A DNA stretch of 64,000 bases from an uncultured Thiocystis sp. (GCF_903866365.1 NZ_CAIPNF010000267.1:1-64000), one strand, 5' to 3'; positions 1 through 8,688 are shown, counted from the stretch's first letter. Numbers and translations are program-made. The notes: generated by a model from the letters alone, not told the origin.

Positions 1-112
1 ATCCATGAAAACAGCGTGACGTGGCGTCGATGTCGTGAAAAATGGCCATTCAATGACCCATTGATGAGAAAGTCACCTTGATTTTCAGCCTCCAGAGCGG
101 CTTCGCCGCGAC

Positions 113-130
113 GTCCGACCTAAGTCGGAC
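113..130. other. Perfect 7-bp palindrome downstream of the PBP gene
   Basis: A 7-bp perfect inverted repeat (GTCCGAC / GTCGGAC) with a 4-base loop lies 6 bases past the stop of the minus-strand penicillin-binding protein gene. It has no T-run on either strand, so it may be a weak terminator, an mRNA 3' stabiliser or an intergenic repeat. Nothing else was recognised in bases 1-112. Confidence 0.45.
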
Positions 131-136
131 AGGCTC

Positions 137-1720
137 CTAGTCGCGAATCAGCCCCAACGCCTGCGCGCGCAGCAGCAGATCCCGCGCGATCGGGGCCGCG
201 ACCGCGGAGCCATAACCGCCCTGTTCGACCAGCACGGCGATCGCCAGCTCCGGGCGGTCGGCGGGGGCGAAGCCGACGAACCAACTGTGCGAATCCCCCT
301 GGGGATTCTGCGCGGTGCCGGTCTTGCCCGCGATGGCGAGGGTCGGTTGGTCGATGCCGCGCCCCGTGCCCTCCGTGACAACCTTGCGCAGCATGGGCGC
401 GAGTTTCCCGGCCGTTGTCTCGCTCATGAAGCGGGCGAGCGGCCTGGGCGGTTCGTTTTCGATCAGCCGGGGCGTCATCGCCAGTCCCTGATTGGCCACC
501 GCGCCCGCCATGATGGCCATGTAGGCCGGCGTCACCAGCAATCGCCCCTGCCCGATGGACATCTGCGCCAGGCCATAGCGATCCGAGCGATCGAGACGCG
601 GCGCCTGACCGGTGCGCATCGCCCAGACGCCATAGGGACTCTCATGGAGCCGGATCTGACGATTGAGTTGGAACCGGTCGGTCATGGCGTCGAAGGCGTC
701 GTGACCGTACCGCACCCCGAGTTGCGCGAAAAAGACGTTGGACGATTTCGCCAGCGCCCGCGTCAGATCCAGCCGTCCATACCCCTTCCAGACCGTTCCA
801 TTGTTGCGCGCGCCGTAATATTCGTGATCGCGAATCTTGCGATAGCGAGCCGAGGTCGTGAAACCGTCCGCCGGACAGTCGAGCGTGCCCGCGAATCCCT
901 GTTCGAGCGCCAGACTGGCCAGGGCGATCTTGAAGGTGGAGCCCGGCGGATAGAGTCCCTGGGTCGCGCGGTTCAGCAAGGGCGAGGCGGGATCGCCGCC
1001 CTGAAAGAGCGCCGGGGTGATCTGGTTGGGGTCGTAGGAAGGGACGCTCGCCAGCACGCGAATCGCGCCATCGATCGTATTCAGCAGCACCACCGCGCCC
1101 CGGCACTCGCCGAGCCGTTCGACCGCGAGGCGTTGCAGGTCGGCGTCCAGCGTCAGGGTCAGATCCTGTCCGCGCGGGCGCTTCTCCTGGACCACCAGCT
1201 GCCGGCCCAGTTCGCTCCAGTTTTTCAGACTTGCGGCCGTGCCGCCATTCAGATGAACGGTCGCCACGGCCTCCATCCCGGTCGCCCCGAACATCGGTTG
1301 CGTGTAGCCGACCACCGGCGAGAACACCGGCCCATCGGGATAGATCCGGTAGACCTTGCCAAGAATCTCCTCGCTGTAGGCGAGCACCTCGCCCCGGCGG
1401 TCGAGAATCCGGCCGCGTTCAATCCAGTGGGCAGGATTGAACTCGCGTCGGTCGTGCAGCTGCATGAAGGCGATGAATTCGGGACGGAAGACACCGGTCA
1501 GTTGCCAGGTCGCCTGATAGAGCAAGAGACCGAGAAACAACAGAGACAGCAGAATCGTCGGGACACGAAAGGCGCCCGTCGGCTTGGCCAGATGCCGCAA
1601 TTGGGTGAATTCGCGAACCTCATACATGGATTTGAGAAGCGCGAACACGGACACGAAAAAGGCGACCTGCAGGATCAGCCGCAGGACCGACCAGACCTCG
1701 GGATCCAGGCTCGCGGTCAT
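137..1720 (-). CDS. Class B penicillin-binding protein (PbpA/PBP2-like transpeptidase)
   Basis: Predicted membrane-anchored peptidoglycan DD-transpeptidase of 527 aa. The three active-site motifs are visible: SxxK (S261-T-F-K264), SxN (S326-S-N328) and KTG (466-468). The start at 1720 is chosen because its ATG overlaps the menC stop (ATGA), which suggests translational coupling; the longer open frame would run far into menC. Two hydrophobic stretches (about 12-32 and 53-75) precede the periplasmic part, whereas MrdA and FtsI usually have one. It is the last gene of a menB/menA/menC run, an odd place for a cell-wall enzyme. The dimerisation region is short, which resembles actinobacterial PbpA more than E. 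coli FtsI. The family is clear; its role in division or elongation is not. Confidence 0.9.
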   Translation of the reverse strand: MTASLDPEVWSVLRLILQVAFFVSVFALLKSMYEVREFTQLRHLAKPTGAFRVPTILLSLLFLGLLLYQATWQLTGVFRPEFIAFMQLHDRREFNPAHWIERGRILDRRGEVLAYSEEILGKVYRIYPDGPVFSPVVGYTQPMFGATGMEAVATVHLNGGTAASLKNWSELGRQLVVQEKRPRGQDLTLTLDADLQRLAVERLGECRGAVVLLNTIDGAIRVLASVPSYDPNQITPALFQGGDPASPLLNRATQGLYPPGSTFKIALASLALEQGFAGTLDCPADGFTTSARYRKIRDHEYYGARNNGTVWKGYGRLDLTRALAKSSNVFFAQLGVRYGHDAFDAMTDRFQLNRQIRLHESPYGVWAMRTGQAPRLDRSDRYGLAQMSIGQGRLLVTPAYMAIMAGAVANQGLAMTPRLIENEPPRPLARFMSETTAGKLAPMLRKVVTEGTGRGIDQPTLAIAGKTGTAQNPQGDSHSWFVGFAPADRPELAIAVLVEQGGYGSAVAAPIARDLLLRAQALGLIRD

Positions 1721-2763
1721 GGGGACGGCTCGAATCCCGAGCCCGCCGTCCGGGGCAGATCGATCTGACCGAGTCGCGGGCGCGGGGCGGGGCCAAGATC
1801 GGCGGCCAGCCAGTCCGCCGTCGCGAGTCCGTGCGGGATGGGACTGCCGATGGCGGCGGCCAGTTGCGCGGTCGGCCACAGACCCGCCGCGCTGTCCACC
1901 AGACCGGTGACGACGACCTCGATCCCCGCCGCCCTGGCGCGCGCGGACAGCGCGAGCGCGCGCGCCAGACCGCCGAGCGCGGCCGGTTTGAGGACGATGC
2001 GCCGCACGCCGAGTGTCGCGGGATCGAGGTCCGTGCCCAGTCCGTGCAGCGATTCGTCGCGCGCCAATGGAAAGGCCGCGCCGGCTTGAAGCCTTGTCAA
2101 CATCTCGGAGTCGGGGTTGCGCAGGGGCTCTTCGAGCGATTCGATGGGGAGCGAATTCAGTCCGTCGATCAGGCGTCTGGCCACGTCCGGTTCCCAGGCG
2201 CCATTGGCGTCGAGCCGTAATCCGATGTCGGACGGCAGATGGCGCGCAAGATCGACCAGATGTTTGAGTTCGGCGGTCGGGTCATGGATGCCTACCTTGA
2301 TCTTCAGCACCCGGAATCCCGCGTCGCAGGCCGTCTGGAGATCGGCTGGGACGAGCGTTCCAAGCGCGCCGAGCAGGGCGTTCACCGGCACCTCGTCGCG
2401 CGCGCTGTCGGAGAGCCAGCGCCGCAACGGGAGCCCCCGGCGACGGCTGGCCAGATCGAGCAGGGCGCATTCGAGGGCGAAGCGGGCGGCGGGGGCGGTC
2501 GCCAACTCCCGCGCCAGCGACTCCAGCAGGGTGTCCGCCGACCGGGACAGCGCGCAAGCCCGCGCCTGGCACAGCGCCTCCCAGGCCGCCTCGGACGTTT
2601 CGGTGCCGGCGGCCGGCAGCGGCGCGCAATCGCCATAGCCATGCAGTCCCTCGGCGCTCGCCTGGATCAGCCAGCCCCGACGCCGCGCGAAACCGCCGCG
2701 GGCGCTTGCCCAGGCACGGCGTAGCGGCAGTTCATAGGGTCTGACCTGAAGTCGCTCGATCAC
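1717..2763 (-). CDS. menC: o-Succinylbenzoate synthase (MenC), enolase superfamily
   Basis: Dehydrates SHCHC to o-succinylbenzoate in menaquinone synthesis. The 348-aa protein has the enolase-superfamily layout: capping domain, then a barrel with the lysine pair K154/K156 (KIK), metal ligands D185 (DANG), E211 or E212 (EEP) and D236 (RDES), and the second-side lysine K259. The start is GTG at 2763, overlapping the menA stop (GTGA). The 3' end overlaps the PBP start. These tight junctions mean menA, menC and the PBP gene are very likely one transcript. Related enolase-superfamily racemases are an alternative, but the menA and menB neighbours make MenC much more likely. Confidence 0.92.
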   Translation of the reverse strand: MIERLQVRPYELPLRRAWASARGGFARRRGWLIQASAEGLHGYGDCAPLPAAGTETSEAAWEALCQARACALSRSADTLLESLARELATAPAARFALECALLDLASRRRGLPLRRWLSDSARDEVPVNALLGALGTLVPADLQTACDAGFRVLKIKVGIHDPTAELKHLVDLARHLPSDIGLRLDANGAWEPDVARRLIDGLNSLPIESLEEPLRNPDSEMLTRLQAGAAFPLARDESLHGLGTDLDPATLGVRRIVLKPAALGGLARALALSARARAAGIEVVVTGLVDSAAGLWPTAQLAAAIGSPIPHGLATADWLAADLGPAPRPRLGQIDLPRTAGSGFEPSP

Positions 2764-3689
2764 GGCAATCCGGGGAGCAGAAAGCCGACGATCAACAGCA
2801 CGACGAGCAGGGACTGAAAGAGCGCCGTGCGGGCGAGTTGGGTATTGAGCGCCTCGCCACGGGCGCCGCGAAAGAGCCGGAGACTCAAAAACGCGGCCAG
2901 CGGCAGGGCGGCGAGCAGCGGCCAGGCGCCGCCGGGGAGATCCGCCGCCAGCAGGACAAGGACCGGCGCCAGCAGCAGCAGGGTATAGAGGATCCGGGCG
3001 CGCGGACGGTCGAGGTAATGACAGAGGGTCCGGCGCCCGGCCGCGCGATCAGTCTCCAGGTCGCGGTAATTGTTCACCAGCAGCACGGCGGCGGCGGGCA
3101 GTCCGAGCGCGAAACCCAGCCACAGCGGCCGCCAGCCGAAGGTCAGGGTCTGGAGATAATAGCTGCCGCCCACTGCCGCCATCCCGAAAAAGAGCAGGAC
3201 AAAGACCTCGCCGAAAGGGCCATAGGCGATGGGTCGCGGACCGCTGGTATAGGCATAGCCGGCGGCGAGCGAGGCGAGTCCGACGAGCAGAATCGGCCAG
3301 CCGCCGCGCGCGATCAGGGCCAGCCCCAGCAGAAAGGCGAGCGCGAACGTCAGGTGCGCGGCGGTCTTGACCTGCCGCGCGCTGAACCAGCCCTGGGCCG
3401 TCGCGCGCGCGGGACCGAGACGCGCGGCGGTGTCCGCACCGCGCTCGAAGTCCGCCGCGTCGTTATGCAGATTGGTTCCGATCTGGATCAGCATGGCCGC
3501 GAGCAGGGTGCAGAGCGCCGCCAGTGGGGCCAGTTGTCCCGTTTCGGCGAGCGCGAGCGCGATGCCCGCGATCACGGGGGACAGCGTCAGCGGCAAGGTC
3601 TTGGGGCGCGCGGCCGCGATCCAGCGCGTCAGGCGCGAGGGCGTTTGCGGGGCCTTTCCAGGTAGGCAAACCTGCGAGGTGTGGGTCAT
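2760..3689 (-). CDS. menA: 1,4-Dihydroxy-2-naphthoate polyprenyltransferase (MenA)
   Basis: UbiA-superfamily integral membrane prenyltransferase of 309 aa that attaches the isoprenoid tail to DHNA, giving demethylmenaquinone. The N-terminal RPKTLPL segment and the Asp-rich prenyl-diphosphate motif NLHNDAADFERG near residues 93-104 are the MenA signature. The rest is a series of hydrophobic helices, including a second polar loop with NNYRDLETD. It overlaps menC by 4 bases. The upstream side holds a palindromic repeat and the vapBC pair, which separate it from menB. Confidence 0.94.
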   Translation of the reverse strand: MTHTSQVCLPGKAPQTPSRLTRWIAAARPKTLPLTLSPVIAGIALALAETGQLAPLAALCTLLAAMLIQIGTNLHNDAADFERGADTAARLGPARATAQGWFSARQVKTAAHLTFALAFLLGLALIARGGWPILLVGLASLAAGYAYTSGPRPIAYGPFGEVFVLLFFGMAAVGGSYYLQTLTFGWRPLWLGFALGLPAAAVLLVNNYRDLETDRAAGRRTLCHYLDRPRARILYTLLLLAPVLVLLAADLPGGAWPLLAALPLAAFLSLRLFRGARGEALNTQLARTALFQSLLVVLLIVGFLLPGLP

Positions 3690-3761
3690 GATGGAGTCGA
3701 AGGTCGGTGAGTGAGTGAGGCCGAAAGGGGCCTGGCTAGGATCGGCGCCGCTCCGGGTTTC

Positions 3762-3948
3762 AGGCGATTTCCGGGAAAGTTCATACCCATGCCCAAGGCT
3801 TCAAAATGGACAGGATTAACAGGATGTTTCAAGATTCACAGGATTCAAAAACAGCTTTTGACGAAATCCTGTCCATCCTGAGAAATCCTGTTAATCCTGT
3901 CCATTAACCGCCTTTCTGTTGGGTAGATTGGTTTCAAAAAATCACCTC
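3762..3948. repeat. Palindromic intergenic repeat, copy 1 (reiterated ACAGGAT motif)
   Basis: Two arms of about 85-90 bases are imperfect inverted complements. Each begins with (A)GG(C/T)GATTT, passes through TACCCA and ATGGACAGGATTAACAGG, and contains repeated ACAGGAT/CAGGAT units. The right arm ends at the vapC stop codon. A second copy is at about 8837-8983. The whole could fold into one long hairpin. It sits between menA and vapC and may also terminate transcription. It encodes no protein. Confidence 0.8.
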
Positions 3949-4363
3949 AGACATCCGCCCAGGGATTCAGGATCCGCACGCCAGTGGGCGCGAAGTCGGG
4001 AACATTTCGGGTGACCACGGTCATGCCATGAACCAGCGCGGTCGCCGCAATGAGCGCGTCCCGCTCCGCGCGCGGATCTGGCACGTGCAGACGTGCGCAG
4101 CATTGCGCAACGGCGAGATCGACCGCGAGAATGCGCTCGGAAAACCCCGGCAAGACCTGGCTGTCGAGCCAGGCGCGCAAGATCGCCCCTTGAGCGGCAT
4201 CTTTCCGCTCCCGCGATAACACGCCAATCTCGAGTTCCAGCACGGTGATGGACGACAGAAAAAAGCTGGCAAGCGGGGTCGCGGCGGCCCAGGCCCTGAC
4301 CCTGGGGTCAGCCTTCTCCGGTCGGCGCATCTCGGAAACGACATTGGTATCCAGAACGAACAT
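3947..4363 (-). CDS. vapC: VapC/FitB-type PIN-domain ribonuclease toxin
   Basis: 138-aa PIN-domain protein, probably the toxin of a type II toxin-antitoxin module. It starts with the typical MFVLDTNVVSE strand carrying the first catalytic Asp (D5), has a middle acidic LELEIGV segment, and ends with ERDALIAATA and VVTRNVPDF, which supply the other acidic residues. The ATG at 4361-4363 shares one base with the antitoxin stop (TGATG), so the two are translationally coupled. The stop lies at the end of a palindromic repeat. RNA target unknown; FitB-like by motif spacing. Confidence 0.92.
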   Translation of the reverse strand: MFVLDTNVVSEMRRPEKADPRVRAWAAATPLASFFLSSITVLELEIGVLSRERKDAAQGAILRAWLDSQVLPGFSERILAVDLAVAQCCARLHVPDPRAERDALIAATALVHGMTVVTRNVPDFAPTGVRILNPWADV

Positions 4364-4617
4364 CAGGACAGATCCGCCGGACGCAAAAGCCCCATGACAC
4401 GCGGCGGCTCGAAATCGACATCCGGGGCCGCAGTCTGGGCCAGCGCATCCAGCAAGGTCATTCGGCCGCCCGACAGTTTTCGATAGTCGTCGATGCTCAT
4501 GAGCACATGCGCCGGTCGGCCACGGTCGGTGATGAAGACCGGACCCTGGTTGGCGGCCTTCTTGGCATCGCTGGCGTGCTGATTGAATTCCCGGCTTGAG
4601 ATGGTCGTGATCGTCAT
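4363..4617 (-). CDS. vapB: Phd/YefM-family antitoxin
   Basis: 84-aa antitoxin predicted to neutralise the adjacent PIN toxin and to repress its own promoter. The N-terminal half (ISSREFNQHASDAKKAA then GPVFITDRGRPAHVLMSIDDYRKL) is the Phd/YefM DNA-binding and dimerisation fold, and the Pro/Leu-rich C-terminus would wrap the toxin. The start at 4617 follows a GGGGTG ribosome-binding site. The pair separates menB from menA, so it was probably inserted into the men cluster. Confidence 0.9.
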   Translation of the reverse strand: MTITTISSREFNQHASDAKKAANQGPVFITDRGRPAHVLMSIDDYRKLSGGRMTLLDALAQTAAPDVDFEPPRVMGLLRPADLS

Positions 4618-4688
4618 GTGAGCACCCCATTCTGAGTGAGTAGCGACGTTACTACAGAGAGATGATCGCCGCCAGCGGGCCGCGAGTC

Positions 4689-5564
4689 TCAAGGCCGCCG
4701 CGGAAACCGGTGAAAATCCGGCTCGCGTTTTTCGAGGAAGGCATTGCGTCCCTCCTGCCCCTCCTCGGTGGTATAGAAGAGCGCGGTGGCATTGCCCGCG
4801 AGTTCCTGAATCCCGGCCAACCCGTCGGTGTCGGCATTGAAGGACGACTTGAGCACGCGCAGGGCGGTCGGCGAGAGCCGGTTCATCTGGCGGCACCAGT
4901 CGACCGTCTCGGACTCCAGTTCGCGCAGGGGCACGACGGTGTTGACCAGGCCCATGTCGAGTGCCGCCCGAGCATCGTACTGACGGCACAGAAACCAGAT
5001 CTCCTTGGCCTTTTTGAGCCCCACGGTGCGGGCCATGAGACCGGCCCCGAAACCGCCGTCAAAACTGCCGACCCGTGGGCCGGTCTGACCGAAGCGCGCG
5101 TTGTCGGCGGCAATGGTCAGGTCGCAGATCAGATGCAGCACATGTCCGCCGCCGATCGCATAGCCCGCGACCATGGCGACCACCGGCTTGGGCAGGGTGC
5201 GGATCTGGCGTTGCAGTTCCAGCACGTTCAGATGCTCCACGCCAGACTCGTCCTGATAGCCCGCGTCGCCACGGATGCGCTGATCGCCGCCCGAGCAGAA
5301 GGCCAGGTCGCCGGCGCCGGTCAGGACGATGACCCCGATCTCCGGATCCAAGTGGGCGCGATGAAAGGCGTCGATCAGCTCGCGCACCGTCTGGGGGCGA
5401 AAGGCATTGCGCACCTCCGGACGGTTGATGGTGATCTTCGCGATCCGCTCGGCCTGTTGATAGAGGATATCCCGGTAGCGGTCATCGGTGGGCGTCTCCC
5501 AGACGATCGGCGCGCGCCCGGCGCCTGGCCGGCCTTCGGGTTGCTGCATGTTGTCTGACGCCAC
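4689..5564 (-). CDS. menB: 1,4-Dihydroxy-2-naphthoyl-CoA synthase (MenB)
   Basis: Crotonase-fold enzyme that cyclises o-succinylbenzoyl-CoA to DHNA-CoA. The 291-aa protein carries the MenB-specific segments [11 protein letters not shown] (oxyanion hole and CoA region), [24 protein letters not shown] and [11 protein letters not shown], which separate it from fatty-acid enoyl-CoA hydratases. The GTG at 5564 is preferred because GAGGT lies about 6 bases upstream; an ATG at 5549 is the alternative. It is the first men gene of the minus-strand run. No menD, menE, menF or menH is in the window. Confidence 0.95.
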   Translation of the reverse strand: MASDNMQQPEGRPGAGRAPIVWETPTDDRYRDILYQQAERIAKITINRPEVRNAFRPQTVRELIDAFHRAHLDPEIGVIVLTGAGDLAFCSGGDQRIRGDAGYQDESGVEHLNVLELQRQIRTLPKPVVAMVAGYAIGGGHVLHLICDLTIAADNARFGQTGPRVGSFDGGFGAGLMARTVGLKKAKEIWFLCRQYDARAALDMGLVNTVVPLRELESETVDWCRQMNRLSPTALRVLKSSFNADTDGLAGIQELAGNATALFYTTEEGQEGRNAFLEKREPDFHRFPRRP

Positions 5565-5785
5565 CGGTAAACCTCATTGGGATAGAAACCAGACTGGGGA
5601 TTTTATCCGCAAATGGGGCTGGATTGAGGATTGGTTTCCGATGCATCCGCCGTTGTTCGCGGGGACAGACGCGGTCGATTTGCCCGGCGGTTCCGGGTCG
5701 GTGCCGATCCGGGCGGTGGGACTCTCAGCCAGGGCTCACGACACATCGGCCCGCACTGACAGGGGGGCGTGGTTGGGGCAACGCT

Positions 5786-6271
5786 TCACTGTGTCGGCGT
5801 GGCAGCCTTGGTCCAGGGCTGGATGGCGACCGCCGTGACGCTGTTCTTCGGCGAACCCTCGATGATCCGGTCGCTATAGCTCAGATAGACCAGCGCATGG
5901 CGCGGCGCATCGTAGAAGCGGACGACCTGAAGCGTCTTGAACAGGATCGAGGTACGCTTCTTGAACACATCCTCGCCGTCGCGTTTGCCCGAACGCACAT
6001 CGTCCGACAGGTCGATCGGTCCAATCTGGACGCAGTCGAGCGAGGCATCGGAGGTGTCCTCGGCGATGCCGACCGCGCCCGAGACGCCGCCAGTCTTGGC
6101 ACGGCTGAGATAACAGGCGACACCGGGGATGAGTTCGTCCTGAAAGACCTCGATGACGATCTTGTCGTTGGGGCCCATCCATTTGAACTTGGTGGCGACG
6201 CTGCCGATTTCTTCGGCGGCGATCGGCGCGGCGAGAGCGACGAGGATCAGGGCGAGGAGGGTTTTGCGCAT
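5786..6271 (-). CDS. creA: CreA family periplasmic protein
   Basis: 161-aa protein with a cleavable signal peptide (hydrophobic residues 4-18, likely cleavage after AAA). The mature part matches the CreA family (EIGSVATKFKWMGPNDKI, ACYLSRAKTGG, SDASLDCVQIGPI). CreA is a widespread proteobacterial secreted protein with no established biochemical activity. An AAGGAG ribosome-binding site precedes the ATG. The 27 bases to the downstream FAD oxidase gene hold no obvious terminator. The 221 bases upstream, to menB, contain nothing recognised. Confidence 0.88.
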   Translation of the reverse strand: MRKTLLALILVALAAPIAAEEIGSVATKFKWMGPNDKIVIEVFQDELIPGVACYLSRAKTGGVSGAVGIAEDTSDASLDCVQIGPIDLSDDVRSGKRDGEDVFKKRTSILFKTLQVVRFYDAPRHALVYLSYSDRIIEGSPKNSVTAVAIQPWTKAATPTQ

Positions 6272-6298
6272 GGTGCATTGCTCCTTTGGGGTGTTCGC

Positions 6299-7495
6299 CT
6301 AAGCGCCGAACAGACGATCCGACTCGGCGCGGCTGCGGGTCAGCGCGTCCTCGATCGAAACCCCGAGGAACCAGTTGCCGGTGACGCCAAGCCGTTGACC
6401 GGATAGCGCCGCGTCGAGCCGTTGCACCAGATCGGTGTGGCCGTGACGCAAGGCTGGCAAACGATTGTGGACATAGGCGCGGGCGGCGATGCGCTCGGGT
6501 TTGACGCCGAGCACGGCGCAGGCATGGGCGGCCTGAGCTTCCTGACAGAGTTCGCCCGGACGGAAGTGGAAGGCGAAGCCGCGATAATTCGCGTCCGGCA
6601 GGAAGTCGCGCGAGACCGCCGAATAGAAAGCATCGTCCACGGCGATCAGCCCCGCCAGGGGCTTGAGATCCAAATCACGGTTGCGGAAGGTCAGAACCAG
6701 GGTTTCGATCTCGGCCATGCCGATCCCGGCGATGGTCGCGCGCGCCGTCTCGAACGCCTTGGGCATCAGGGCGGTGGCGGCGTCGGGCGGAACCGCCAGA
6801 GTCAGGGCGGCACAACGGATTTCGTCGGCCTTCTCGACGAGTATCCGAAAACCCTCGCCATCCGGTTCGATGGCCGAGACGCGCTGTCCGGTGCGGACCG
6901 CGATGGACGACTGGGCGGCGATGGCGTCCGGGATGGTCGAGAGCCCTTCGGCGAAGGTGAACGCTTTGATGACCTCCTTACGGCGCGGTTTACGGCGAAA
7001 CAGCGCCTCGGCCGGATAGTCGTCGGCGGGTTGACAGATGACGGCCTGGAAGGCATGGCGCAGCAGATCCCGATAGTTCCGATGACCAAGCACGGTTCCA
7101 TAATAATCGGCGACGCCGCGCCCGGCCTTGGGTGCCCGAAAGATGCGCGGGATGGAACGGGCAGCCTCCAGGAAATGCAGCGCGGACGTAATGGAGCGCC
7201 GCTTACCGTCCTTCCAGAGCGAATAGCCGACCTTGACCTTGGGCTGTACCCGGTCGGTCAAACCGAGATCGTCCAGGATCGACAGCAGGTTGCCGTAGCT
7301 GTTGAAGCAGGTGTGTCCGCCGGCCTCGGTCCAGTAACCGTCGAGCGCATCGAAATGCTGGCTGTTGAGACAGCCACCGATCCGCTCGCTGGATTCGAGA
7401 ACCAGTGTGGAAAGACCCCGGCGGGCGGAGAAATGGGCGGCGCCGAGTCCGCTGATGCCGGCGCCAATCACGATGTGGTCGAAGTCTGTGCTCAT
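6299..7495 (-). CDS. FAD-dependent amine oxidase / protoporphyrinogen oxidase-like protein
   Basis: 398-aa flavoprotein of the amine oxidase/phytoene desaturase superfamily. The N-terminal Rossmann FAD motif is clear (IVIGAGISGLGAAHFSARRG then LESSERIGGCLNS), and the C-terminal VTGNWFLGVSIEDALTRS is the second FAD-contact region typical of HemY-like protoporphyrinogen oxidases. The substrate cannot be assigned from sequence; oxidation of protoporphyrinogen IX or of an isoprenoid is possible. The start at 7495 removes a 38-residue low-complexity stretch that would overlap the upstream gene. It lies 10 bases after that gene, so the two are probably co-transcribed. Confidence 0.82.
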   Translation of the reverse strand: MSTDFDHIVIGAGISGLGAAHFSARRGLSTLVLESSERIGGCLNSQHFDALDGYWTEAGGHTCFNSYGNLLSILDDLGLTDRVQPKVKVGYSLWKDGKRRSITSALHFLEAARSIPRIFRAPKAGRGVADYYGTVLGHRNYRDLLRHAFQAVICQPADDYPAEALFRRKPRRKEVIKAFTFAEGLSTIPDAIAAQSSIAVRTGQRVSAIEPDGEGFRILVEKADEIRCAALTLAVPPDAATALMPKAFETARATIAGIGMAEIETLVLTFRNRDLDLKPLAGLIAVDDAFYSAVSRDFLPDANYRGFAFHFRPGELCQEAQAAHACAVLGVKPERIAARAYVHNRLPALRHGHTDLVQRLDAALSGQRLGVTGNWFLGVSIEDALTRSRAESDRLFGA

Positions 7496-7505
7496 TGAGT
7501 GGGCG

Positions 7506-8054
7506 TCAATCCGTGTTGTCCCTGGGGTCGGGGGTGTCGATGGCCGCCAGCGAAAGATGGCTGAGGTCCGCCGCCGGGGCAGGCGCGACGGTCGGTTCGC
7601 AGTCCTCAAGGCTCCAGTCGGGACTGGAGACGAGGCTTAGATAACTGGTATCGAGGTCCGGAATCTTAACCGGGCCGGTCGGTTCGAGAAAGCCGTCCTG
7701 GGGTGCGAGCGCGAGACCGGATGGCGCACTGGGCGCGGGCGACGCCTCGGCGCGCACCGGGGAGGCTTCGTTCGGATCGGCGTCGCCGTGCTCCGCAACC
7801 TCGGACTGAACGCGGGCCTCCTCACAGGGAGCGATGGTCAGAACCGCTCCGGCCTGGGCGAAAACCCGCTCGAACTTGGCCGCCGTGGCAACGTCGACCG
7901 CGTGTCTGACAAACACCGGCTTGCCCGTGAACAGCCGGGCGACGCCCGCGTCGTCGAGCTTGAAGAGCGCGCCCAACTGCCGGCGCACGGCACTCGGGTC
8001 GGCGTCGGGCACGAGCGTGCCGTCAAAGCTGAGGTCGAACTGAACGTCGGCCAT
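7506..8054 (-). CDS. Uncharacterised protein, two-part with Ala/Pro-rich linker
   Basis: 182-aa protein of unknown function. Residues 1-75 form a compact domain (FDLSFDGTLVPDADP, then LFKLDDAGVARLFTGKPVFVRHAVD and AQAGAVLTI) like a small N-terminal module in other gammaproteobacterial membrane-associated proteins. It is followed by an Ala/Pro/Glu-rich region without predicted fold and a C-terminal acidic patch containing two similar Leu-Ser motifs (YLSLVSS, HLSLAAI). No signal peptide or membrane segment. It precedes the FAD oxidase gene by 10 bases, suggesting a functional link. Confidence 0.65.
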   Translation of the reverse strand: MADVQFDLSFDGTLVPDADPSAVRRQLGALFKLDDAGVARLFTGKPVFVRHAVDVATAAKFERVFAQAGAVLTIAPCEEARVQSEVAEHGDADPNEASPVRAEASPAPSAPSGLALAPQDGFLEPTGPVKIPDLDTSYLSLVSSPDWSLEDCEPTVAPAPAADLSHLSLAAIDTPDPRDNTD

Positions 8055-8100
8055 GGATCTTCACCTCCGGACCCCGGCCGGGTTCCGGGGCGGTTTGCGA

Positions 8101-8688
8101 TCAGAGTGGTTTGGTCAGGCTGAAGGCGCCGCGAATGTCGCCCAGGCTGTAGCCGCGAGCCTGATCGTTAGGATAATGCTCGTCGAGCGCCGCGGCTACC
8201 TCCGGGTTGATCGTGCTGCCGTGACAGGCCAGGCAAACCTCGCCGGTGGGGATGGCCTTCATGAAGCGAAACGCCTTGCCGGCCTCGGTCTCGACCACCG
8301 TGGCTTGTGCCATGGTCTGCACATCCTCGCCCGCCGCCTTGCGTTGCTCGAACGCGGTCAGCACGTCCTGTTCCCAGGCATCGGGGGTATCGAGTTCGGC
8401 GTTGCGAGTCTTGAGACTGGTTCGCTTGACCTGCCAGCCGGTCTTTTCGCCCAGTTCGGCGGCGATGGCCGGCGCGCGCTCCTTGCAGACGCCGATGGCC
8501 TGGACTGGGCCGCCTTCATCGATCGCGGCCTTGAGTTCGCCCTGCAGTTGGGTCGCGAACGCCTTGACGATGCCCTTGGCCTCCTCGACATTGGGGTTGA
8601 CCGGCGCCTTTGCGGCAGGCGTTTCGGCGATGGCCAGGCCGACGGTCAGAAAGGCGGAGGCGGCGGTCAGACGGACAAGTGTTTTCAT
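8101..8688 (-). CDS. DUF3365 (Tll0287-like) haem-binding protein
   Basis: 195-aa secreted protein with a signal peptide (about residues 1-21) and one c-type haem motif, CLACH, in the C-terminal half. The N-terminal region with VCKERAPAIA and WQVKRTSLKTRNAELDTPDAWE matches the Tll0287/DUF3365 family, seen alone or as a sensor domain of signalling proteins. Electron transfer or redox and gas sensing is plausible. A GGAG-type site precedes the ATG. The upstream 347 bases (8689-9035) hold only the second palindromic repeat. Confidence 0.88.
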   Translation of the reverse strand: MKTLVRLTAASAFLTVGLAIAETPAAKAPVNPNVEEAKGIVKAFATQLQGELKAAIDEGGPVQAIGVCKERAPAIAAELGEKTGWQVKRTSLKTRNAELDTPDAWEQDVLTAFEQRKAAGEDVQTMAQATVVETEAGKAFRFMKAIPTGEVCLACHGSTINPEVAAALDEHYPNDQARGYSLGDIRGAFSLTKPL

